A DNA stretch of 5,457 nt. It comes from Acidobacteriota bacterium. GTDB taxonomy: Bacteria > Acidobacteriota > Thermoanaerobaculia > Multivoradales > UBA5704. Position numbers and translations under genes: made by a program. The stretch is taken from positions 1-5,457 of the forward strand of contig QHVW01000318.1 in assembly GCA_003223675.1 (NCBI GenBank), in the 5' to 3' direction. Below, in pieces: positions 1 to 4,958 of the stretch. The notes under the pieces are model-generated. The model worked only from the letters and a program-made list of their open reading frames with translations, did not search any database and had not been told where the DNA came from. Positions within the stretch are counted from its first letter, which is position 1, and the number at the start of each line of letters is the position of its first letter.

Positions 1-5
1 CGGCG

Positions 6-65
6 TTTTTTCTCGCCTTCGGATGGCGCAAAGCCCGGGGAATGCGGCGCGAAGAGTAGGGAATG
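6..65 (+). repeat. 60-bp direct repeat, copy 1
   Basis: This 60-base block matches 153-212 with three mismatches (positions 30, 36 and 37 against 177, 183 and 184). It begins with a run of six T, continues TCGCCTTCGGATGGCGC after a C, and ends inside the 21-bp units. The offset of 147 bases is exactly seven 21-bp periods, so it duplicated in register with the small repeat. Confidence 0.9.
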
Positions 66-87
66 GGACGCGAAGGGGAGATCGAAA

Positions 88-130
88 GGCGCGAAGCCGG
101 GGGAATGGCTCATTCCCTCCCCTTCGCGCC
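88..130. repeat. Inverted repeat inside the 21-bp field (hairpin)
   Basis: The arm 88-107 (GGCGCGAAGCCGGGGGAATG) is the reverse complement of 111-130 at 17 of 20 positions, with a three-base spacer GCT. One arm is the ordinary repeat unit; the other is an inverted unit, the only place where CATTCCC appears in this field (111-117). It could fold into a stable RNA or DNA hairpin. It has no U-tract that would make it a terminator. Confidence 0.75.
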
Positions 131-152
131 TCTCGAGATGGAGATCGCAGCA

Positions 153-212
153 TTTTTTCTCGCCTTCGGATGGCGCGAAGCCGAGGGAATGCGGCGCGAA
201 GAGTAGGGAATG
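153..212 (+). repeat. 60-bp direct repeat, copy 2
   Basis: Second copy of the block at 6-65, with three mismatches. It leads straight into the best-preserved run of 21-bp units (185-268). The match stops at 213, where the units carry different variable bases. Confidence 0.9.
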
Positions 213-330
213 CGCCTCGAAGAGTAGGGAATGGGACGCGAAGAGTAGGGAATGAGGCGCGAAGAGGTCTTTGCAGGACACGAAGCCCCCTCCAAATGGG
301 AGGAGGCCGGGGGAATGAGGCTCGCCGGGC

Positions 331-617
331 TCATCACGCGGCGCCTCGCCCCCGCGTTCTTTGACAATTGATGGTCCAAGCAGGGGAGCGGACGGGGAAC
401 GCTCCTCTGCTCCCACCTTTCATTGCGGCGGCCACACGTCGGGTCCCTCGCGGCCGGGACCGGTGTGCGCCGCCGCCCCGCCATGTCCTTTGAGCTCCGG
501 CTCCTGAAGGCTTGCCGGCGAGCACGATATGCTTGACGTCGGCGATCGTCCTAGAGCACATCCCGCAGGCGGAAAGGATCCTGAGAGAGTATCTGGCCGA
601 GATCGAGGAGGAAGACA
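331..617. other. Spacer without a defensible gene
   Basis: This GC-rich stretch lies between the repeat field and the XRE gene. A perfect TTGACA occurs at 361-366, but the bases one promoter spacing downstream (384-389, GGGAGC) do not resemble a -10 box. A short frame from ATG 483 stops at 534-536. A second frame stays open from 494 to a TAA at 629-631 and reads as charged, helix-like peptide near its end (LREYLAEIEEE). It may be a gene remnant and is discussed under findings. Confidence 0.6.
606..612 (+). promoter_or_regulatory. Shine-Dalgarno site of the XRE gene
   Basis: GAGGAGG lies five bases upstream of the ATG at 618. This is a strong site at good spacing and fixes the start of the XRE-family protein. 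It also lies within the short upstream frame that ends at 631, so the two could be translationally coupled if that frame is real. Confidence 0.7.
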
Positions 618-938
618 ATGGCCAATCGTAAGTTGAAGACCTGGGCGGAGGTGAAGGCACGCCGTCCGCTGTCCGCCGAGGCTGAGAAGGCCAACGCAAC
701 GTGGGTCGAGCAGCAGATCGTCGAGCTCAATCTTCAGGCGCTCCGACAGCAGCTCGGCGTCACGCAGGCCGGGCTCGCGGAGGCTTCGGGTTTCGCCCAG
801 GGGGAGATCTCGCGCATCGAGCAGCGCGAAGATCACATGGTGTCCACCTTGAGGCGCCTCGTCCGGTCGCTCGGCGGCGAGCTCGAGATCCATGCCAGGT
901 TCCCGGATGGTCGCGACATCCGCCTGATCGGCGTCTGA
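618..938 (+). CDS. XRE-family DNA-binding protein, HigA-like antitoxin type
   Basis: A 106-residue protein that probably binds operator DNA through a Cro/C1-type helix-turn-helix. After a basic N-terminal arm (residues 1-20) the HTH domain spans about 36-85: helix 2 around TQAGLAEASG (49-58) and recognition helix around QGEISRIEQRED (61-72). A short beta-like tail follows (GGELEIHARFPDGRDIRLI, 86-104). The segment VSTLRRLVRSLGGELE and this tail are typical of antitoxins of HigBA-like modules, where the toxin gene usually lies immediately upstream. No intact toxin is visible upstream here; only a short open frame overlaps the start by 14 bases. The protein may therefore be an orphan antitoxin or a stand-alone regulator. 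The start is supported by GAGGAGG at 606-612. Family assignment is firm; the antitoxin role is inferred. Confidence 0.85.
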   Translation: MANRKLKTWAEVKARRPLSAEAEKANATWVEQQIVELNLQALRQQLGVTQAGLAEASGFAQGEISRIEQREDHMVSTLRRLVRSLGGELEIHARFPDGRDIRLIGV

Positions 939-990
939 TCGCCTCCCGCCGGGTTCGTGGCTGGTGTCCGCCCTTTCGGCCCCCCCGCCG

Positions 991-999
991 TGCCAGAAT
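991..999 (+). promoter_or_regulatory. Putative extended -10 site for a leaderless transcript
   Basis: TGCCAGAAT combines a TG extension with CAGAAT, which matches four of six bases of the -10 consensus. It ends five bases before ATG 1005, so transcription would begin at or within a base or two of the ATG. There is no good ribosome-binding site before that ATG, which agrees with leaderless translation. No clear -35 box is visible, since the upstream bases are a C-rich run. This is prediction from pattern only. Confidence 0.4.
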
Positions 1000-1004
1000 C
1001 AGGC

Positions 1005-1625
1005 ATGCCCAAGCCCCCCGCGCCGATCCCCTTCTACCTCTTCCCCTACCACATGGCCCGTCTCCAGGGGGCGAAGGGGCTGGACGCTCTGCTCTGGACC
1101 AGCGAGGAGGGACAGCGACTGCGCTTCGACGCCATCGCGCGGATCTGCCCCCTGGCGGGACGGCGGATCGTCGACGCCGGATGCGGGCGGGCGGATCTGC
1201 TCGGCCGTCTCCTGGAGCTCGGGATCGTCCCGGCCCACTACACCGGGCTGGAGATGATCCCGGCCACCGTCCGGGCCGCCCGCCGGAGGCGGTACGAGCG
1301 GTGCAAGATCGTCCGGGCCGATTTCGTACGCGAGCCGGAGGCTCTCCAGGTGGGCGCCGACGTGGTGGTCTTCAGCGGCTCGCTGAACACGCTGACGGAC
1401 TCGCAGCTCTACCGCACCCTGCGCGCCGCCTGGGAGGCCGCCGGCCAGGGCATGGTGTTCAATTTCCTCAGCTCCCATACCTGGTGCGGCGAGGACTGGC
1501 TCAACTGGCACCCCCGCGAGACCGTGCTCGACTTCTGCCGGTCGCTCGGCGGCGAGCCCCGCTTCGACGAGAGCTATCTGGAGGGGGACTGCACGATCGC
1601 GATGATCAGGGAGGGCTCATGCTGA
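1005..1625 (+). CDS. Class I SAM-dependent methyltransferase-like protein
   Basis: A 206-residue protein with a Rossmann-type methyltransferase core. Motif I is RIVDAGCGRADLLGRLL (residues 54-70), the glycine-rich loop that holds S-adenosylmethionine. An acidic residue in GLEM (E83) ends the next strand, where the ribose hydroxyls are normally bound. D106 in RADF, the strand ADVVVFSGSLNTL (118-130) and MVFNFLSS (150-157) fit motifs III-V. The N-terminal helices (about 10-50, with FYLFPYHMARL) are probably a cap or substrate region. The substrate cannot be told from sequence; no nucleic-acid methyltransferase signature such as NPPY or DPPY is present. ATG 1005 is preferred over the upstream in-frame GTG at 957, because an extended -10-like site lies just upstream and the extra residues are low-complexity. 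The last seven bases overlap the next gene, so the two are probably co-expressed. Confidence 0.85.
   Translation: MPKPPAPIPFYLFPYHMARLQGAKGLDALLWTSEEGQRLRFDAIARICPLAGRRIVDAGCGRADLLGRLLELGIVPAHYTGLEMIPATVRAARRRRYERCKIVRADFVREPEALQVGADVVVFSGSLNTLTDSQLYRTLRAAWEAAGQGMVFNFLSSHTWCGEDWLNWHPRETVLDFCRSLGGEPRFDESYLEGDCTIAMIREGSC
1608..1615 (+). promoter_or_regulatory. Shine-Dalgarno site of the MBL-fold gene
   Basis: AGGGAGGG lies three to four bases before the ATG at 1619, inside the final codons of the methyltransferase gene. It identifies the correct start in a frame that is open much further upstream (from about 701). It also supports translational coupling across the ATGCTGA overlap. Confidence 0.65.
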
Positions 1626-2704
1626 GGCTCCAGATGCTCCCCGCCGGACACGGCGACTGCCTCTGGCTGGAATATGGGGATCCCGGCAACCCCCGGCGCG
1701 TCCTCATCGACGGCGGCACCAAGGGGACGTACAAGCGAGCGCTGCTCCCGAAGCTGCAGGCGCTCCCCGAGGAGCAGCGCCGGTTCGAGCTGTTCGTAGT
1801 CACCCATATCGACGCCGATCACATCGGCGGGTCCGTGGAGCTCCTCGCCGACCCGCGGGCCGGGTTCCGTCCCCGGGAGATCTGGTTCAACGGCTTCCGG
1901 CATCTGCCCGCGGAGCCCACCGACACCCTCGGCCCGGTCCAGGGGGAACTGCTGACCGATCTGATCCTGCGGTCCAAAGCCTCCTGGAACGGCGCCTTCT
2001 CGAAGCGGGCGGTGGTCGTGCCCCCGTCGGGAAGCCTGCCGCGGATCGAGCTCGAAGGGGGGCTCGTCCTCACGCTTCTCTCCCCCACGCCGGAGCGCCT
2101 CGCCAGCCTCAAGCCCCAATGGGAGGCCGAGGTGCGCAAGGCCGGCCTCGATCCCCGGCAGACCAGGCCCGAGGAGAGCGAGATGCGCGAGGGTCTCCGG
2201 CTCCTGGGCGGTGAAGGTCCGCCCGACGTGGACGCGCTCGTCCGGGCTCCCTTCGCGGAGGACGGCGCGGCTCCGAACGGCAGCAGCATCGCGATGCTCG
2301 CGGAATTCGAAGGCCGCCGCCTGCTCCTCTCCGCCGACGCGCACCCCAGCGTCCTCAAGGCCGGCCTGGACCGCCTCGGCACCGAGGGAAAGACCGGCAA
2401 GACGGCCCTCGACGCCTGCAAGCTGTCACACCACGGCAGCAAGGCGAACACCAGCCCCGCGCTCCTCCGCTCGTTCGACTGTACGGTCTATCTCTTCTCG
2501 ACCAATGGTGCCTATTTCAAGCACCCGGACCGCGAGGCGGTGGCGCGCGTGATCAAGCTGGGCGGCGCCGGCCCGGCGCTGAAATTCAACTATCGCACGG
2601 ATTACAACGCCCCGTGGGACAGCCGGACGCTGCGCGAAAAATATGATTATTCGGCCACCTTCCCCCCCGCCGGCGAGGAGGGGTTGACGATCGAGTGGGA
2701 GTGA
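1619..2704 (+). CDS. Stand-alone ComEC-like metallo-beta-lactamase-fold hydrolase
   Basis: A 361-residue soluble protein with no signal peptide or membrane helices. Its motifs match the MBL domain found at the C-terminus of the DNA-uptake protein ComEC and in free-standing relatives. The opening strand is MLPAGHGDCLWLEYG (6-20), followed by IDGG (30-33). The metal motif is THIDADHIGG (62-71), giving H63, D65, D67 and H68, the HxDxDH form. Then come NGSSIAMLAEF (220-230), LLLSADAH (235-242) with a likely bridging aspartate D240, and CKLSHHGSKANTSP (267-280) with H271/H272. HPD (302-304) follows near the end. An insert of roughly 100 residues (about 95-200) separates the first metal motif from the second half. 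ComEC-like domains are predicted metal-dependent phosphodiesterases or nucleases; the substrate here is unknown. It overlaps the methyltransferase gene by seven bases and probably acts with it. Confidence 0.9.
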   Translation: MLRLQMLPAGHGDCLWLEYGDPGNPRRVLIDGGTKGTYKRALLPKLQALPEEQRRFELFVVTHIDADHIGGSVELLADPRAGFRPREIWFNGFRHLPAEPTDTLGPVQGELLTDLILRSKASWNGAFSKRAVVVPPSGSLPRIELEGGLVLTLLSPTPERLASLKPQWEAEVRKAGLDPRQTRPEESEMREGLRLLGGEGPPDVDALVRAPFAEDGAAPNGSSIAMLAEFEGRRLLLSADAHPSVLKAGLDRLGTEGKTGKTALDACKLSHHGSKANTSPALLRSFDCTVYLFSTNGAYFKHPDREAVARVIKLGGAGPALKFNYRTDYNAPWDSRTLREKYDYSATFPPAGEEGLTIEWE

Positions 2705-2711
2705 GGGCCTC

Positions 2712-2928
2712 GCCTGCCCGGGATTGAAATCCATACCGTTACAGACATCTTTGACCGCCCTTCCAGGGCGGATATTCACCAGCCTGGGGTTTCAACCCCA
2801 GGTGGGGGTGGCGGCCACGTCTCCCGCCTGGGGTTGAAACCCCAGGCTGGTGAATATCCGCCCTTCCAGGGCGGTTGCCCCGCTTCACAAGATGTGTGGA
2901 ATCCTGTGAATTGAAATCCCGGGCGGGC
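2712..2928. repeat. Large nested palindromic element between convergent genes
   Basis: Inner arms 2754-2808 and 2821-2875 are reverse complements over about 55 bases, apart from three mismatches in the centre of a sub-palindrome and two G-T pairs, with a 12-base spacer. Each arm holds two small palindromes: CCGCCCTTCCAGGGCGG (2755-2771 and 2858-2874) and a CCTGGGG...CCCCAGG hairpin (2783-2802 and 2827-2846). An outer inverted repeat GCCTGCCCGGGATT (2712-2725) pairs with 2915-2928 with one G-T pair, and reaches the stop codon of the minus-strand gene. ATTGAAATCC is also repeated directly at 2723-2732 and 2910-2919. The design resembles REP/BIME-like or miniature mobile elements. Transcribed from either side it would form a very strong stem-loop, so it may end both convergent transcripts. 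Confidence 0.85.
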
Positions 2929-3878
2929 TAGCGGTCAAGCCCGCACGCCTCCGCCACCTTGGCGGTGTCCGCGTATTGCTCGAAGCGCACGATGCGGCCG
3001 TCGCTCAGCCAGTAGACGTGAGCGAAGGCGGCCCGCATCGACTTTCCGGTCTTGCGGAAAGTGCCGCGGTAGGCGCCGAGCGCCACCACGGAATCGCCCG
3101 CCTCCAGCCAGCGGCCGACCTCCGCCCCCCAGCCCTCCCATTCGTCCGCCAGGCGGTTGAATACCTTTTCGTAGACCGCTTCCGCGCCGACGAACCGGCC
3201 CCCTCCGGGAAAGCCCTCGTTCTGGATCCACTCGACCTGCGGATCGAGGATCTCCAGGACACGGTCGCCGTCCCCTTCCTCCAGAGCCGCGTAGAGGGCC
3301 TGGACGATCTCCAGGTCGCTGGCGGCGGCCGGCGCGTCAGAGACGGCGAGCACCAATCCGCAGCCCGGGCATTCCAGGGCGCCGGCGGGGAGGCGCTTGT
3401 TGCAGAACGGGCAGACGCCGGGAGGCGGCACCTCGGCGAGCCCGGCGACCTCGGGCACCTCCTCCTGGAGATATTCGCGGTCGATCTCGCGGGCGCGCTT
3501 GTAATTCCGCCGCGGCACGTAGAGGCGGTAGGCCGGGCTCGCACCCACCGGCTCCTCGATCCAGCCGGGGATGCCCTGCGCCTCGCAACGCTTCTTCAGC
3601 TCCTCGGCCCAGAGGAGGCTCCCGGTATAGAGAACGGTGACCTCCGGATCCTGAGAGAGCGGCAGCTCCGGCTCCTCCTCCTCGAGTGTCTCCTCCTGCG
3701 GCGCCTTGGCGGTGCCGGGCGGCACGGTCGGGGCGCCGCAATCGATACAAGTCTTGATCTGAGGCTGAAACTCAGAGCCACACTTGGAGCAGACCACGTA
3801 ATCGTAATCCCGCGTCGGCACCGGACCGTAGTTGTCGAGATCCAAGACCTCCTCCTTTCGAAGTCGCCGCTCTACCAT
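2928..3878 (-). CDS. Zinc ribbon, DUF2007-like, zinc ribbon, SnoaL-like fusion protein
   Basis: A 316-residue cytoplasmic protein made of four modules. A zinc ribbon has CSKC and CIDC (C30, C33, C44, C47). An acidic linker (61-78) leads to a DUF2007-like domain (about 79-137: VTVLYTGSLLWAEELKKRC, then RLYVPRRNYKRAREI), a small family described as putative prokaryotic signal transducers. A second ribbon has CPFC and CPGC (C156, C159, C170, C173). The C-terminal domain (about 187-312) has the SnoaL/NTF2-like pattern: DLEIVQALYAALEEGD, a DPQVEWIQ strand, RFVGAEAVYEKVF, and the closing VYWLSDGRIVRFEQYADTAKVAEA. SnoaL folds include enzymes and small-ligand or dimerisation domains; no catalytic assignment is possible here. 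The start at 3878 is chosen for GGAGGG upstream; the frame is open to a GTG at 4010, but that extension looks non-coding. It is transcribed towards the palindrome and the MBL-fold gene. Confidence 0.85.
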   Translation of the reverse strand: MVERRLRKEEVLDLDNYGPVPTRDYDYVVCSKCGSEFQPQIKTCIDCGAPTVPPGTAKAPQEETLEEEEPELPLSQDPEVTVLYTGSLLWAEELKKRCEAQGIPGWIEEPVGASPAYRLYVPRRNYKRAREIDREYLQEEVPEVAGLAEVPPPGVCPFCNKRLPAGALECPGCGLVLAVSDAPAAASDLEIVQALYAALEEGDGDRVLEILDPQVEWIQNEGFPGGGRFVGAEAVYEKVFNRLADEWEGWGAEVGRWLEAGDSVVALGAYRGTFRKTGKSMRAAFAHVYWLSDGRIVRFEQYADTAKVAEACGLDR

Positions 3879-3888
3879 GATTATCTCA

Positions 3889-3894
3889 CCCTCC
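3889..3894 (-). promoter_or_regulatory. Shine-Dalgarno site deciding the start at 3878
   Basis: On the minus strand GGAGGG lies ten bases before the ATG at 3876-3878. Spacing is somewhat long but usable. It favours this ATG over the further upstream GTG (4008-4010), whose extra 44 residues show no domain. Confidence 0.5.
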
Positions 3895-3953
3895 GGCACC
3901 TCCGGAGCGGCCCGCTCCGTCCTTGTCTCTTTCTGAGTCTGGCAAGCACCCAG

Positions 3954-3982
3954 ATACTTGAAGGCTGTAGGACTGTTTTCAA
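3954..3982 (-). promoter_or_regulatory. Weak putative sigma70-type promoter
   Basis: On the minus strand TTGAAA (3977-3982, five of six bases of a -35 box) is followed after 17 bases by AAGTAT (3954-3959), which matches only three of six -10 bases. The position, about 75 bases upstream of the ATG at 3878, suits the zinc-ribbon/SnoaL gene. The -10 is poor, so this is a tentative call. Confidence 0.2.
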
Positions 3983-4072
3983 AAACCTCTTGCCGGCGCG
4001 AGAGCGCCACTGGCGAGCCCGGCCTCCGTCTACCCTGTCGTCAGCCAGGGCCGGCGAGCGCCAGAACCCCGA

Positions 4073-4094
4073 TGTAACGGAGCTGTAACGGAGC
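4073..4094 (+). repeat. 11-bp tandem duplication directly upstream of a start codon
   Basis: TGTAACGGAGC occurs twice head to tail (4073-4083 and 4084-4094), two bases before the ATG at 4097. Each copy carries GGAG, the downstream one only three bases from the ATG (too close) and the upstream one 14 bases away (rather far). Each copy also carries TGTAAC, which matches four of six -10 bases; the second would place a transcript start at about the ATG. Confidence 0.8.
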
Positions 4095-4096
4095 TC

Positions 4097-4876
4097 ATGG
4101 CTGACGATCTGTTCGCCGCGATCGTCCTGGAGGCGGCGGTCCCCGCCCTCGCCCAGGACGTGATTTCTGCCGGGACCGACTCCTGGCGGACCCCGCCGGA
4201 CGGCTCGAGCTATACCGATCTCAACCTGCCGGCGGGCTTCCTCGACAAGGACTGCCCCGCGTTCCAGGGCCGGGTCATCCTCGGCGGGGTGCCCGTCGAG
4301 GCGTCGCCGAAGGATGCCTACTCTTACGGCGACACGCTCGTCGAGCGCCTGGAGGACGCGGTCTTCGACGCCAAGGGGGTGGCCCAGGTGAAGATCATCG
4401 TCCGCGGCCTGCATTTCCAGGGCGCCAACACGCTGAAGACGGACTGCGGGGAGTGGTCGGCCGACGTCGGTCTGGCCAAGCAGCAGTCGGCGACCGTGAT
4501 GACCATCGTCCGTGAGGACGCCAACGGCGGCTACTTCCAGGCTCCGATCTCGGTCGATACGGTCTGGACCTTCACCCGCGCCTCCGACGGCGCCGTGCGG
4601 ACGCTGGGCACGAGCAACATCCTGACCTCGGACGAGAAGAGCCCCTGGCAGGCGGGCACCTGCACCAAGGCCGCCGGCACCGGCACCCGCCGCCCGGCCC
4701 TCATCAACCCCAGCGGCCACGGCAAGCCGACGATGAAGATCGCCGCGGTCTCGCGCGGGTTCAATCCGGGCTACGGCCCGAATTGCCTGCCGAACGTCCT
4801 CTGCCGGGGCAAGCAGATCGATCCTTCGATCCACTGCTACTCGCCGGCGACCTCCTTCCCGTCCTCCCCGTTCTGA
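4097..4876 (+). CDS. Probable exported protein of unknown function, six cysteines
   Basis: A 259-residue protein that I cannot assign to a named family. The first 20 residues resemble a signal peptide core and cleavage site (FAAIVL, then AAVPALAQD with ALA before Q20). However, the N-region is acidic (MADD) rather than basic, and a glutamate (E12) interrupts the hydrophobic stretch, so the export signal may be degraded or the start wrong. The rest looks like a beta-rich extracellular protein: TPPDGSSYTDLNLPAGF, GDTLVERLEDAVFD, AQVKIIVRGLHFQG, SATVMTIVREDANGGYF, VWTFTRASDGAVRTL. Cysteines at 53, 117, 189, 230, 236 and 247 could form disulfides after export. No catalytic motif is visible. It is divergent from the zinc-ribbon gene and followed by a strong hairpin. 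Coding status is supported by length and amino-acid composition; function is unknown. Confidence 0.7.
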   Translation: MADDLFAAIVLEAAVPALAQDVISAGTDSWRTPPDGSSYTDLNLPAGFLDKDCPAFQGRVILGGVPVEASPKDAYSYGDTLVERLEDAVFDAKGVAQVKIIVRGLHFQGANTLKTDCGEWSADVGLAKQQSATVMTIVREDANGGYFQAPISVDTVWTFTRASDGAVRTLGTSNILTSDEKSPWQAGTCTKAAGTGTRRPALINPSGHGKPTMKIAAVSRGFNPGYGPNCLPNVLCRGKQIDPSIHCYSPATSFPSSPF

Positions 4877-4892
4877 TCCTCCGCTCCCGCCC

Positions 4893-4927
4893 CCGGTGCG
4901 GTCCGGCCTTGAGCCTGACCGCGCCGG
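4893..4927. terminator. Strong hairpin between convergent genes
   Basis: CCGGTGCGGTC (4893-4903) pairs with 4917-4927 over 11 positions including one T-G pair. One mismatch (4904/4916) is followed by three more pairs (GGC/GCC) and a five-base loop, CTTGA. It begins 17 bases after the stop codon at 4876 and lies 31 bases beyond the stop of the minus-strand gene (4959). No T-tract follows on either strand, so a standard intrinsic terminator is not proven. Its placement suggests transcript ending or 3'-end protection for both genes. Confidence 0.5.
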
Positions 4928-4958
4928 AGGGTGTCCCCTGCAGGTCTCTTCACCGGCA

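Larger units (their letters stand above)
6..317. repeat. Imperfect repeat field with a strict 21-bp register
   Basis: The heptamer GGGAATG starts at 38, 59, 101, 185, 206, 227, 248 and 311. All spacings (21, 42, 84, 21, 21, 21, 63) are multiples of 21. The clearest run is four adjacent 21-bp units at 185-268, each GGGAATG, then seven variable bases, then GAAGAGTA or close to it. Two more units lie at 38-79. Between these blocks the register persists although the units are degenerate. The 21-bp period means that reading frames through it stay open on both strands and show heptapeptide-like patterns (GNxxRRV on the + strand, PYSSRRI on the - strand). I do not regard either frame as a gene: there is no convincing start, no domain and the composition is simple. 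Function unknown. Confidence 0.85.

Noticed and set aside
185..268. CRISPR-like short regular repeats.
   Set aside because: The units are contiguous 21-mers without spacers.
23..364. Open frame of 113 residues through the 21-bp repeats on the + strand, and a 124-residue one on the - strand (110-484).
   Set aside because: A 21-bp period keeps frames open automatically. Both peptides are simple arginine-rich or serine/proline-rich repeats without ribosome-binding site or domain, and they overlap on opposite strands.
361..366. Perfect TTGACA as a -35 box.
   Set aside because: The bases 16-18 downstream are GC-rich (GGGAGC) and no -10-like hexamer follows.
701..1618. Long open frame continuous with the MBL-fold gene, suggesting a 667-residue fusion.
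   Set aside because: This part is arginine/proline-rich out-of-frame reading of the XRE and methyltransferase genes. The MBL-fold gene has its own ATG and strong ribosome-binding site at 1608-1621.
2754..2875. CRISPR array.
   Set aside because: There are only two copies of each unit, arranged as one large inverted repeat rather than regular direct repeats with unique spacers.
3879..4010. N-terminal extension of the zinc-ribbon gene to a GTG at 4010.
   Set aside because: The extra 44 residues show no domain and contain a promoter-like sequence. The ATG at 3878 has GGAGGG upstream.
2976..4088. 370-residue open frame on the + strand opposite the zinc-ribbon/SnoaL gene, longer than that gene.
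   Set aside because: The minus-strand frame has clear CxxC pairs and recognisable DUF2007 and SnoaL patterns. The + frame has no domain and mirrors the codon structure of a GC-rich gene.
3881..4834. 317-residue open frame on the - strand opposite the exported-protein gene.
   Set aside because: It is rich in R, G, A and D in the style of antisense GC-rich reading. The + strand frame shows coherent beta-strand patterns, spaced cysteines and a signal-like start.
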